Assembly (NCBI GenBank): GCA_963703335.1
Contig: OY969812.1
Span: forward strand, 1,116,001 to 1,180,000
Direction of reading: 5' to 3'
DNA from: VRUE01 sp963703335
Lineage (GTDB): Bacteria > Actinomycetota > Thermoleophilia > Solirubrobacterales > 70-9
DNA: 64,000 nucleotides
Shown: positions 7,930 through 15,914 of the stretch, piece by piece
How positions within the stretch are numbered: position 1 is the first letter of the stretch
Layout: each line of letters starts with the position of its first letter
Made by a program: the position numbers and the translations under genes
The notes under the pieces: model-generated
Told to the model about the DNA's origin: nothing
What the model saw: the letters and a program-made list of their open reading frames with translations, nothing else
Databases searched by the model: none

Positions 7930-8696
7930 TAGTCGCGGAGGCGGTAGCCGCGGGAGAAGAGGCGCAGGTTGACGAAGAAGAGGGCTGCCGTGGCGGCGGT
8001 GAGGGCCAGTAGGGAGAGGGCGATGCTGACTTCGCTGAAGCCGACGAAGCCGTAGCGGACGAGGTTGATCATGTAGTAGATCGGGTTGAAGTGGGTCAGG
8101 GTCTCGAAGGGCTGTGGCAGCAGGGTCGCCGAGTAGAAGACGCCGCCGAGGAAGATCAGCGGCGTCAGGACGAAGGTCTGAACGAAGGCGACGTCGTCGA
8201 ACTGTTCGGCCCGCACTCCGGTCAGCACCCCCAGTTGGGAGAAGAAGAAGCCGACCAAGAAGAGAGACGGAACAAGCACCAGGATGTGGTCGACCGGCAG
8301 GTCGACCAGGAGCGAGGCGGCGATAAAGGTCAGCCCGGCGACGATCAACCCGCGCATGAAGCCGCCAAAGGTGAAGGCAAGCAAGAGCTCCATTGGCGAG
8401 GCTGGCGAGGAGAGCTGGTCCTGGATCGCCCCCTGGAACTTCTGCTGCAGGATCGAGGAGGAGTTGTTGGCGAAGGCGTTGATCGAGAACGACATCATGA
8501 TCAAGCCGGGGATGACGAAGACGACGTAGTCGATCCCGTGCAGCTGTTTGATCCGCGAGCCGAGCGCCGCCCCGAAGACCGAGATGTAGAGGAAGGTTTC
8601 CAGCAGCGGCGCACCCAGCGTCTGCTTCTTGATCTTCATGAAGCGGTTGACCTCGCGGCGCCAGAGCGTCGCGAAGCGGATCTGGGCGGCGCTCAC
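7929..8696 (-). CDS. ABC-2 type transporter permease
   Basis: A 255-residue integral membrane protein with about six membrane segments, of the ABC-2 (DrrB-like) family. The conserved C-terminal region reads TLTHFNPIYYMINLVRYG. It forms an exporter with the ATPase encoded just upstream, whose stop overlaps this start by four bases (ATGA), so the two are translationally coupled. Substrates in this family include drugs and lipids; none can be assigned here. Confidence 0.88.
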   Translation of the reverse strand: MSAAQIRFATLWRREVNRFMKIKKQTLGAPLLETFLYISVFGAALGSRIKQLHGIDYVVFVIPGLIMMSFSINAFANNSSSILQQKFQGAIQDQLSSPASPMELLLAFTFGGFMRGLIVAGLTFIAASLLVDLPVDHILVLVPSLFLVGFFFSQLGVLTGVRAEQFDDVAFVQTFVLTPLIFLGGVFYSATLLPQPFETLTHFNPIYYMINLVRYGFVGFSEVSIALSLLALTAATAALFFVNLRLFSRGYRLRD

Positions 8697-9463
8697 GGGA
8701 CGGCCACCTCGGCATGGGAGCGCGAGAGCTCTTTGCGCCCGACCAGGGCCAGGTAGGCGTCCTCGAGGCTCTCAACTCCGTAGCGGGCAGCCAGCTCGCC
8801 GCTGGTTCCCCTGCCGACGATCTGGCCTTCGTTGATGAAGGCGATCCTGTCGCAGAGCTGTTCGGCCTCCTCCAGGTAGTGCGTGGTGAGCAGGATCGTC
8901 GTCCCCTCCTGGTTGATCCGCTGCACGTAGTGCCAGAGCTCCAGACGCAGCTCGACGTCGACCCCGGCGGTCGGCTCGTCGAGGATCAGGAGGCGCGGAC
9001 GATGCATCATCGCCCGGGCCAGGATCAGCCGCCGCTTCATCCCGCCCGAAAGCGTGCGTGTGCGTTCGTCGCGCTTCTCGGTCAGCGAGAAGGTCTCGAG
9101 CAGCTCATCAGTCCGCTCGCGCCGCTCGCGCTTGGGCATGCCGAAGTAGCCGGCGTGGTAGTCGAGCGTCTCGGCGACGGTGAGGAACCAGTCGAGGTTG
9201 GGCTCCTGTGGAGCGAGGCCAACCGCCTGGCGAGCCTCGCCATAGTCGCCGGTCGCATCGTGGCCGAAGACGTGGATCGACCCCGAGGTCGGCTGGGCGA
9301 GACCGGTGGTGCAGTGGATCAGCGTCGACTTGCCCGCCCCGTTCGGTCCCAGCAAGCCAAACAGCTCGCCCTGCTCGATCTGCAACGAGACCCCGCGCAG
9401 CGCCTCCACCCCGGTCGAGTAGCGCTTGACCAGCTCATCGATATGCAGGGCCCGCTCATCCAT
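8693..9463 (-). CDS. ABC transporter ATP-binding protein
   Basis: A 256-residue ATPase of the DrrA-like class. Walker A is GPNGAGKST (about residues 38-46), the signature is LSGGMKRR, Walker B is LLILDEPTAGVD, and a switch His lies in LLTTHYLEEAE. It pairs with the ABC-2 permease downstream. No regulator is adjacent, and the gene upstream is divergent. Confidence 0.92.
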   Translation of the reverse strand: MDERALHIDELVKRYSTGVEALRGVSLQIEQGELFGLLGPNGAGKSTLIHCTTGLAQPTSGSIHVFGHDATGDYGEARQAVGLAPQEPNLDWFLTVAETLDYHAGYFGMPKRERRERTDELLETFSLTEKRDERTRTLSGGMKRRLILARAMMHRPRLLILDEPTAGVDVELRLELWHYVQRINQEGTTILLTTHYLEEAEQLCDRIAFINEGQIVGRGTSGELAARYGVESLEDAYLALVGRKELSRSHAEVAVP

Positions 9464-9506
9464 AGCCGCTGAAACCTAGACGACCCTCAGTCCCGGCCTC
9501 CCTGGA

Positions 9507-9552
9507 CGCATCCGACATTGACCCCACCTGAGTGTGGTCAATGTCGGATGCG
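9507..9552. repeat. Dispersed hairpin repeat family 1, copy 1
   Basis: Perfect 17-base arms (CGCATCCGACATTGACC) flank a short loop. The same hairpin occurs at 11270-11317 and, with a paired base change, at 17521-17570. Here it lies in the divergent region between the ABC ATPase and the exonuclease gene, overlapping the upstream part of the exonuclease reading frame, which argues for the later GTG start of that gene. Confidence 0.85.
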
Positions 9553-9576
9553 CTGGCTGCGCTTAGTCTGCTGGGG

Positions 9577-10443
9577 GTGAAAGGCCCGCTGCTAGCCGTC
9601 GACACGCCCTCGATGCTCTTCCGCGCTTTCTACGCGCTGCCGGACTCGATCAAAGGGGCGGATGGAAGGCCGGTCAATGCGCTGCTCGGCACCGCAAACC
9701 TGGTCCTGCGCGAGGTCGAACTGCACCGGCCGCGGGCGGTTGTGCTCTGCTTTGGCCCCGACGCGGCCTCATATCGAACGGAGCTGTATCCGGCTTACCA
9801 CGCCGAGCGCGAGGCAGCGATGCCCGACGACCTCTCCCCGCAGTTCACGGCGAGCCGGGACTTCCTCGCCGCCTTCGGCTGGACGGTCGCCACGAGCGAG
9901 GACCTCGAGGCCGACGACCTGCTCGGCACCTACGCGAAGCGCGAGGCGGAGGCGGGCGGACACGCCCTGCTGATGACCGGCGACCGCGACATGTACCAGT
10001 GCGCCGCCGAGCGGGTCACCGTGCTCTACGTGAAGACCGGGGGCAAAGGCAAAGGAGCCGAAGGGGTCACCCCGAGCGGGGTCGAGGAGCGCTACGGGAT
10101 CCCGCCTGAGCTCGTGCCCGACTTCATCGCCCTGCGCGGCGACCCCTCCGACGGCCTGCCGGGTGCTAAGGGCGTCGGACCCAAGACCGCAGCCGAACTG
10201 CTGCGCCGGCACGGGTCGCTGGAGGCTGTGCTCGAGAACGCGATTCGCGAGCGCCGCCCCGCCCTGCGCGCCGCTCTGATCGAGGCCGCCGATGACCTGC
10301 GCGCCTTCAAGGACATCGCGACGCTGCGAGACGCGGGGGTGAAACCGCCCCCTGACCGTGAGACCGATTGGGTGGGCGCCGCCAAGGCCGCCCACGAGCG
10401 CGGCATGAACCGGCTCGCCGAACGCCTCCTCGCCGAGGCCTGA
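9577..10443 (+). CDS. 5'-3' exonuclease (FEN/PolA N-terminal domain family)
   Basis: A 288-residue structure-specific nuclease like the N-terminal domain of DNA polymerase I. Acidic metal-binding motifs are seen in LLAVDTPSMLFRAFYA, EDLEADDLLGT, LMTGDRDMYQ and LRGDPSDGLPGAKGVGPKTA, the last being the helix-hairpin-helix region. The GTG after CTGGG is preferred; an in-frame GTG 45 bases upstream lies inside a dispersed hairpin. It is a free-standing protein with no polymerase domain, as is common in actinobacteria. Confidence 0.88.
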   Translation: MKGPLLAVDTPSMLFRAFYALPDSIKGADGRPVNALLGTANLVLREVELHRPRAVVLCFGPDAASYRTELYPAYHAEREAAMPDDLSPQFTASRDFLAAFGWTVATSEDLEADDLLGTYAKREAEAGGHALLMTGDRDMYQCAAERVTVLYVKTGGKGKGAEGVTPSGVEERYGIPPELVPDFIALRGDPSDGLPGAKGVGPKTAAELLRRHGSLEAVLENAIRERRPALRAALIEAADDLRAFKDIATLRDAGVKPPPDRETDWVGAAKAAHERGMNRLAERLLAEA

Positions 10444-10471
10444 GCAACTCCGTGCTACTACTTCGATCATC

Positions 10472-11269
10472 TTGATCGGAGCCGACCCAGACAAGATCGT
10501 CGATCTCTCGATGACGCTTTCCGAGCACCTGCCGGCAACCTGGCCGGAGCACATGCCGTTCGCCCACAAGAACTGGAGCTGGTTCGAGGAGGACGAACTG
10601 CCGACCGGCGCCAGCACCTGCTCGCTCGGCCCCTACGTCACGCACTTCTTCATCCTCGACGAGCACGCGGGTACCCACGTCGACGCCCCCTCCCACTACG
10701 TCCCGCCGCCGGGGTCCGACCTGCCCGAAGCGGGACCGCTGGGCGCAACGAGCGCCGAGAAGCTCGACCTCTCGCAGCTGATCGGCCCGGCCGCGGTCGT
10801 CGATCTGCGCCACCTCGACGGCGAGGCCGAGCCCGGTGCCAGTCCGGCGATCACGGTAGCCCACCTCGAAGTCTGGGAGGAGGAGCACGGGCGCTTCGAG
10901 GCGGGCGAGATCGCCCTCCTGCTGACGGGCTGGTCCAAGCACTACGTCGAAGGCGAGGCCGGCCGGGCCTTCCTGCATGAGCCCATCGTGCTGCAATCGC
11001 GACCCGCCTGGCCTGCTCCGGAGGCCGCGGTCGCCATCTTCCTGCACGAGCGAGGCGTCGCCACGATCGGCATCGACGCCCCGAGCATGGGTTCCGCCGA
11101 GGAGGGCAACGAAGTCCACCGTGCCGGCCTCAGCCGCAAGATGGCGTTTGTCGAGGGCTTGACCAACCTCGATCGCCTGCCTCCCCGCGGCGCCTCCTTC
11201 GTCTTCCTGCCGGTCAAGATCGCCGCCGCCAGCGGCGCCCCCGGCCGCGCAATCGCTGTCCTTCCGTGA
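10472..11269 (+). CDS. Cyclase family protein (kynurenine formamidase-like)
   Basis: A 265-residue putative metal-dependent hydrolase of the cyclase/KynB superfamily. The signature HAGTHVDAPSHY (HxGTHxDxPxH) holds the metal ligands. The substrate is unknown: family members act on N-formylkynurenine, isatin or polyketide-like compounds, and no kynurenine genes are nearby. The first possible start is TTG. It is convergent with the flavodoxin-like gene; a family 1 hairpin lies between the stops. Confidence 0.82.
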   Translation: MIGADPDKIVDLSMTLSEHLPATWPEHMPFAHKNWSWFEEDELPTGASTCSLGPYVTHFFILDEHAGTHVDAPSHYVPPPGSDLPEAGPLGATSAEKLDLSQLIGPAAVVDLRHLDGEAEPGASPAITVAHLEVWEEEHGRFEAGEIALLLTGWSKHYVEGEAGRAFLHEPIVLQSRPAWPAPEAAVAIFLHERGVATIGIDAPSMGSAEEGNEVHRAGLSRKMAFVEGLTNLDRLPPRGASFVFLPVKIAAASGAPGRAIAVLP

Positions 11270-11317
11270 GCGCATCCGACATTGACCACACCAGGGCGGG
11301 GTCAATGTCGGATGCGC
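11270..11317. repeat. Dispersed hairpin repeat family 1, copy 2 (bidirectional terminator position)
   Basis: Perfect 18-base arms (GCGCATCCGACATTGACC) flank a 12-base loop. It fills almost exactly the space between two convergent stop codons, which is where a bidirectional terminator would be. Arms are the same as in copy 1. Confidence 0.85.
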
Positions 11318-11318
11318 G

Positions 11319-12071
11319 TTAGGCGCGGTGCTCTGGGTTGGGGAAGTCGAAGCGACAGCCCGCGTCCCACTCGGTGCGCTGGTTGCCATGGGCGGGGATG
11401 CCGCCGGCGTCCTTCAGCATCCGCGCCAGGTGCAGCATGTTCCAGGCGGCGAAGGTGGTGTTGCGGTTGGTGAAGTCGTTCTCGGGCCCGCCCGAGCCCT
11501 CGTCCAGGTAGGACGGACCCGGCCCGGCCTCGCCGATCCAACCGGCGTCGGCCTGCGGCGGGATCGTGTAGCCGAGGTGCTGCAGCGAGTAGAGGGTGTT
11601 CATCGCGCAGTGCTTGACCCCGTCCTCGTTGCCGGTCACGAGGCAACCGCCGACGCGGCCGTAGTAGGCGTACTGGCCGGAGTCGTTTAGTAGGTGCGAG
11701 TTGCCGTAGAGGCGCTCGACGATCTGCGTCGCGACCGAGGACTTCTCCCCCAGCCAGATCGACATGCCGAGGACGAGGATGTCGGCGGCCATCACCTTCT
11801 CGAAGATCTGCGGCCACTCGTCGCGCTCCCAGCCGTGTTCCGTCATGTCGGGCCAGACGCCGGTGGCGATCTCGTGATCGATGGCGCGGATGCACTCGAC
11901 CTCGACCCCGTTGCGGCGCATGATCTCCATCGAGATGTCCATCAGCCCCTGCGTGTTCGAGACCTCGGGGCTGCGCTTCAGCGTGCAGTTGATGAAGAAA
12001 GCGCGCAGGTCCGAGTAATCGGCCGGGCTCTGCTCGCAGAGCTCCGCCTGTTTCTCGGTCAGTTCCGCCAC
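11319..12071 (-). CDS. Flavodoxin-fold NAD(P)H-dependent oxidoreductase
   Basis: A 250-residue protein with the flavodoxin-like fold of the NADPH-dependent FMN reductase family. The N-terminal FMN phosphate loop region is FFINCTLKRSPEVSNT, and a second conserved part is ADILVLGMSIWLGEKSS with YYGRVGGCLVTGNEDG. It lies five bases after the monooxygenase gene on the same strand, so it could supply reduced flavin or act on the same compound. The exact substrate is not visible. Confidence 0.8.
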   Translation of the reverse strand: MAELTEKQAELCEQSPADYSDLRAFFINCTLKRSPEVSNTQGLMDISMEIMRRNGVEVECIRAIDHEIATGVWPDMTEHGWERDEWPQIFEKVMAADILVLGMSIWLGEKSSVATQIVERLYGNSHLLNDSGQYAYYGRVGGCLVTGNEDGVKHCAMNTLYSLQHLGYTIPPQADAGWIGEAGPGPSYLDEGSGGPENDFTNRNTTFAAWNMLHLARMLKDAGGIPAHGNQRTEWDAGCRFDFPNPEHRA

Positions 12072-12076
12072 GCTGC

Positions 12077-13588
12077 TTAGGGTGCCACAGGCTCAAGCGG
12101 AGACTGCGGCTGAGGCGCCGGGCTGGAGAAGCGCATCGCTCCGTCCTCGATCCGGCCGCGCCGAATCTCCCTGGTGTCGAGCACGTAGTTCTGGCGCAGC
12201 TTCCACGGCTCCTTCGAGCCCTGTTTCGGCAGCTTGTCGAGTGCGCGCAGGACGTAGCCGGCATTGAAGTCGAGAATCGGTTCCTCGGTTACCGATGGAT
12301 CGGTGATCTCCGGCGCGCACTGTGAGTATCCGTGCGCGTCCATGTGGTTGAGCACGCGGCAGACGTACTCGGAGGTGAGGTCGGCCTTGAGCGTCCAGGA
12401 GGCGTTGGTGTAGCCGAGGGTGAAGACGAAGTTCGGAACGCCGTTGAGCATCATGCCCTTGTAGGCCATCCGCGTTGGAAACTCGACCGGCTCGCCGTCC
12501 ACGGCAAGCTCCATGCCGCCGAGGAAGAGCACGTTCAGCCCGGTCGCCGTGATGATCACGTCGGCGTCAAGTTCGGCACCCGACTCCAACTTGATTCCCC
12601 CCTCGGTGAAGGTCTCGATCCGATCGGTGACGATCTCGGCGCTGCCCGAGCGGAGCGCCCTGAAGAGGTCACCATCGGGCACCAGGCACATCCGTTGGTC
12701 CCAGGGGTTGTAGGGAGGTTTGAAGTGGGTCTCGACGTCATAATCGGCCGGCAGCGAGCGTTCGTTGCCCTTGCGGATCATCTTCTTGACGAATGTGGGA
12801 CGGCTCCTGCTGAGCTTGTAGGTGCCCATCTGCAGAAAGACGTTCTTCCAGCGGATCAGCGCATAGGCGGCCTTAATCGGCAGCACGCGGCGGATCGCCT
12901 TGGCAAGCGGATCCTCGCCCGGCATCGAGACGATGTAAGTAGGTGAGCGCTGCAGCATTGTCACCTTCGCGGCCTTCTCGGCCATCGCCGGAACCAGCGT
13001 CACCGCGGTGGCGCCGCTGCCGATCACGACGACCCGCTTGCCGGCGTAGTCGAGATTCTCGGGCCAGTGCTGGGGATGGACGATCTCGCCCTTGAAGCGC
13101 TCCCTACCGGGGAACTCCGGGGTGTAGCCCTGGTCGTAGCTGTAGTAGCCGGTGCAGGACCAGAAGTAGCCGCAGGTCAACTGCACGGTCTCGCCGCTGT
13201 CGGTGCGTTCGGCTTCGACGTTCCAGAGCGAGTCTGCGGTCGACCACTCGGCGCGCACGACGCGGTGGCCGAAGCGGATCTTGCCGTCGATCCCGTTCTC
13301 CTCCGCCGTCTCGCGCACGTAGCTGAGGATCGAGTCGCCGTCGGCGATCGCCTTCGGGGCAGTCCACGGCTTGAAGCGGAAGCCGAGCGTGTGCATGTCG
13401 GAGTCGGAGCGAATGCCGGGATAGCGGAACAGGTCCCAGGTGCCGCCGAGGTCCTCGCGCGCCTCGAGGATGGCGTAGCTCTTCGTGGGGCAACGATCCT
13501 GCAGGTGGTAGGCGGCGCCGATGCCGGAGATGCCGGCTCCGGCAATCAGCACGTCGAGGTGCTCGATGGGTTCCCCATTCGCAGTCAA
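12077..13588 (-). CDS. FAD-containing monooxygenase (EthA-like Baeyer-Villiger type)
   Basis: A 503-residue flavoprotein monooxygenase. It has an FAD-binding GAGISGIGAAYHL near the N-terminus, the Baeyer-Villiger-like fingerprint FKGEIVHPQHWPE, and the NADPH-binding VVVIGSGATAVTL. Such enzymes insert oxygen into ketones or oxidise sulfur compounds; the mycobacterial EthA, which activates ethionamide, is a relative. The flavodoxin-like gene follows at once and may form an operon with it. Confidence 0.9.
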   Translation of the reverse strand: MTANGEPIEHLDVLIAGAGISGIGAAYHLQDRCPTKSYAILEAREDLGGTWDLFRYPGIRSDSDMHTLGFRFKPWTAPKAIADGDSILSYVRETAEENGIDGKIRFGHRVVRAEWSTADSLWNVEAERTDSGETVQLTCGYFWSCTGYYSYDQGYTPEFPGRERFKGEIVHPQHWPENLDYAGKRVVVIGSGATAVTLVPAMAEKAAKVTMLQRSPTYIVSMPGEDPLAKAIRRVLPIKAAYALIRWKNVFLQMGTYKLSRSRPTFVKKMIRKGNERSLPADYDVETHFKPPYNPWDQRMCLVPDGDLFRALRSGSAEIVTDRIETFTEGGIKLESGAELDADVIITATGLNVLFLGGMELAVDGEPVEFPTRMAYKGMMLNGVPNFVFTLGYTNASWTLKADLTSEYVCRVLNHMDAHGYSQCAPEITDPSVTEEPILDFNAGYVLRALDKLPKQGSKEPWKLRQNYVLDTREIRRGRIEDGAMRFSSPAPQPQSPLEPVAP

Positions 13589-13689
13589 GCCGCGGGCATT
13601 CTCTCATGTTGGCTGGTCAGCCAGGCCAATAGTGCGGATCTCACATAGCGGCGGACCTACTCAATCCACCTGGACTAGGGTGACTCGCC

Positions 13690-14622
13690 GTGAACGTCCT
13701 GATCGCCGCCGACATGGAGGGAATCGCCGGTATCGACGAGTGCGGTGATTGCCTGCCCTCCCATCCGGCCGCCTATGCGCGCGGGCGCAGGCTGATGACC
13801 GACGAGGTGCTGGTCGCGGTCGAGGCGCTGCGCGACGGCGGGGCCGAGCGCATATCGGTCGGCGACTGGCACATGGTCGGCACCAACATCGAACGCGATC
13901 GCATGCCGGAGGGCGTCGAGGTACGCCCGATCGCCGACCTTGCCCTGGCCGAGACCGACCCTTCAATCGCCAAAGCGAGCGGTGGCGAGCTCGACGCTGT
14001 GGTGATGATCGGTCACCACGCAAGCACGAACAGTCCGCGTGGCTTCTCCTCGCACACTTTCATCTGGGACATGGAGGTCACGCTCGGCGGCGAGCAGCTC
14101 AGTGAGGTCCGCGTCTACGCCCAAGCCCTGGCCGCCGAAGGCGTTCCGGTGCTGGCCGTAGCCGGAGATCGCTGGATGCTCGACGAGCTCGACGAGGGCG
14201 AGATGGGCAGCGCCCGCCTGGTCACGACCAAGGACGGCGAAGGTCGGGCACGGGCGCGTTCGCGCGACGTCGAGGCGACCCACGCCGAGCTGGCCGAGGC
14301 GATCGGATCGGCTCTGTCCTCTCCCCCGCAGCCGCCGCCCGCTCGGCAGTACCCGGCGGAGCTGCGGATCGCCGTCGAGGGCGAGGAGCTCGCGCGGACT
14401 ACCGTCGCCGACCCCTCGGAGCTGCTGACCGCGATCGCAACCGTCTTCCGGACCAGCCAGGTCTCGCGCGAGTACCGCCAGCTCGCCAAGCTGCTCCCCG
14501 CCGGGCACGACTCGCGCCTGCGGGCGGCGCAGCGCCGCTTTGGCAGCCTGCTCGCTACGCCGGTGATGAAGGCGAAGGAGCGTCGCTGGCTGGATCGCTC
14601 CCCGGCGCCAGCAACTCGCTGA
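13690..14622 (+). CDS. M55 family D-aminopeptidase (DppA-like)
   Basis: A 310-residue zinc peptidase of the DppA family. The first metal ligands are in AADMEGIAGI, further ligands likely in GDWHMVGTN and MIGHHASTNSPRGFSSH, in the order known for the family. Family members form decameric rings and remove N-terminal D-residues from peptides such as cell-wall fragments. The start is GTG. The 3' end overlaps the convergent PNPOx-like gene by 68 bases. Confidence 0.87.
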   Translation: MNVLIAADMEGIAGIDECGDCLPSHPAAYARGRRLMTDEVLVAVEALRDGGAERISVGDWHMVGTNIERDRMPEGVEVRPIADLALAETDPSIAKASGGELDAVVMIGHHASTNSPRGFSSHTFIWDMEVTLGGEQLSEVRVYAQALAAEGVPVLAVAGDRWMLDELDEGEMGSARLVTTKDGEGRARARSRDVEATHAELAEAIGSALSSPPQPPPARQYPAELRIAVEGEELARTTVADPSELLTAIATVFRTSQVSREYRQLAKLLPAGHDSRLRAAQRRFGSLLATPVMKAKERRWLDRSPAPATR

Positions 14623-15238
14623 GATACGCGGGGGGTTGGATTCCCGGTGCGAGCAACTCGTCCGGCTCGGGCTTGCCGGCAACCGTAGACAGACCGACCA
14701 CGCCCGCCCAAACGGGCAGCTCGAGATCGGCGTCATCGTCGGTAGGAGGCCCCGTCCGGATCTTTGCCGAAGCCTCGTCGAGCGGGACCCGCAACACCGC
14801 GGTGGCACGCAGCTCCTTCGCGGTCGGGACGCGAGCGTCCCTCCATCGTCCCGGCACCAGCTTTTCGACCAGGGCCTCGAGCGCGGTGAGCTTCTCCGCC
14901 TCGTCCTCGATCCACTCCCCGGCGCCGAAGAGCATCGCCGACCGGTAGTTCGCCGAGTGGTGCATCACCGCGCGGGCCAGCACCAGGCCGTCGACCAGGG
15001 TCGCGGTCAGGCAGACCTCCGCCCCCTTTGACTCCCGCAGGGCGCGGTTGGCGGCCGATCCGTGCAGATAGACGAAGGACCCCACCCGCACGTGCAGCGT
15101 CGGGATCACCACCGGCAGCCCGTCGTCGATTACACCAAGGTGCGAGACGAGCGCCTCGTCGAGGATCGCCTCGATCACGTCTCGCTCGTGCGATCCGCGC
15201 TTTGGCTTGCGCCGCAGTCTGGTCCGCGCCGTCCGCAT
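14555..15238 (-). CDS. Pyridoxamine 5'-phosphate oxidase family (split barrel flavin-binding) protein
   Basis: A 227-residue protein with the flavin-binding split barrel, similar to PNPOx-like and NimA-like proteins. Characteristic parts are VSHLGVIDDGLPVVIPTLHVRVG, given here only as the region of residues 30-52, then LHGSAANRAL and LVLARAVMHHSANYRSAMLFG. It is encoded two bases from the VOC gene upstream, probably in an operon. The Pro/Ser-rich tail overlaps the convergent peptidase gene. Confidence 0.83.
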   Translation of the reverse strand: MRTARTRLRRKPKRGSHERDVIEAILDEALVSHLGVIDDGLPVVIPTLHVRVGSFVYLHGSAANRALRESKGAEVCLTATLVDGLVLARAVMHHSANYRSAMLFGAGEWIEDEAEKLTALEALVEKLVPGRWRDARVPTAKELRATAVLRVPLDEASAKIRTGPPTDDDADLELPVWAGVVGLSTVAGKPEPDELLAPGIQPPAYLSELLAPGSDPASDAPSPSSPA

Positions 15239-15610
15239 TTAAGGCGTTTGGTCGCCGTAGGACGCGTAGCGGTTGTGCAGCATCAGGTCGTTGCCGTCGG
15301 GGTCGGTGAAGAAGGCCATGTGGCAGACCCCGGTGTCCATGATCTCGCCGGAGAACTCGACCCCCTTCTCCTCGAGCTCCGCCCGCGCGGCGGCGACGTC
15401 GTCGACGTGCAGGGCCGGATGCGCGTTTTTCTGCGGCGCGAACTCCATGCCGAGACGGGCCGGCTCCCAGATGCTGAAGCAGGTCTCCCCCGCCCAGAAC
15501 TCAAACTGCCCCTGCTCATCCGGCCGCAGGCCGAGCGTCTCAACGTAGAAGCGCCGCGAGCGCTCGCTGTCGGTCGAGGGGATGCCAATGAAGTCGGCCT
15601 TGGTGATCAT
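15239..15610 (-). CDS. VOC family protein (glyoxalase/bleomycin-resistance fold)
   Basis: A 123-residue protein of two beta-alpha-beta-beta-beta units. Family marks are TDSERSRRFYVETLGLRP in the first half and FFTDPDGNDLMLHNRYA at the end. The C-terminal ligand position has Met/Leu (NDLMLH) instead of the common Glu, so metal binding may differ from glyoxalase I. It precedes the PNPOx-like gene on the same strand. Confidence 0.83.
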   Translation of the reverse strand: MITKADFIGIPSTDSERSRRFYVETLGLRPDEQGQFEFWAGETCFSIWEPARLGMEFAPQKNAHPALHVDDVAAARAELEEKGVEFSGEIMDTGVCHMAFFTDPDGNDLMLHNRYASYGDQTP

Positions 15611-15668
15611 GGTTCCTCCAGTCTCAGTCGGCGGGAACCCGAAGTTAGCTCAGGCCGGGCCCGAAAGC

Positions 15669-15696
15669 ACCAGGGCCGCCCGAAGGCGGCCCTGGT
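15669..15696 (-). terminator. GC-rich hairpin terminator
   Basis: A perfect 12-bp stem (ACCAGGGCCGCC and its complement) with a CGAA tetraloop. On the minus strand it lies downstream of the secreted-protein gene and upstream of the VOC gene, so it most probably ends the former. There is no clear U tract. Confidence 0.5.
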
Positions 15697-15807
15697 CAGG
15701 TGCGTGAAACGAGCAGGAAAACTGCGACCGAGTGGGACAAAGCCCGGTATTCCCTGCCCGCCGGTGCCCGGGGTGGATTCCACCGGGCGCCCGAAACAGT
15801 GCGGCGC

Positions 15808-15852
15808 CTAGCGGCCCGGCACCTCCAGAGTCCCCTTAAGCATGTGAATCAA
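15808..15852 (-). CDS. Possible 14-residue peptide with strong ribosome binding site
   Basis: A TTG-started frame encoding MIHMLKGTLEVPGR follows AAAGGAGG by ten bases. The binding site is the strongest in this stretch, and no longer frame uses it. It could be a genuine micropeptide, a leader peptide or a chance match. No regulatory target is clear: the next gene on this strand begins about 200 bases further, behind a hairpin. Confidence 0.25.
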   Translation of the reverse strand: MIHMLKGTLEVPGR

Positions 15853-15914
15853 GTTAGGACCACCTCCTTTCTCTGGTGATCCGATTGAAGCAAATGAAGC
15901 AGTCGGCCGCGGCC

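Noticed and set aside
9507..9552. Insertion-sequence terminal repeats as explanation for the family 1 hairpins
   Set aside because: No transposase gene lies between the copies and no target-site duplication is seen; the arms are too close together.
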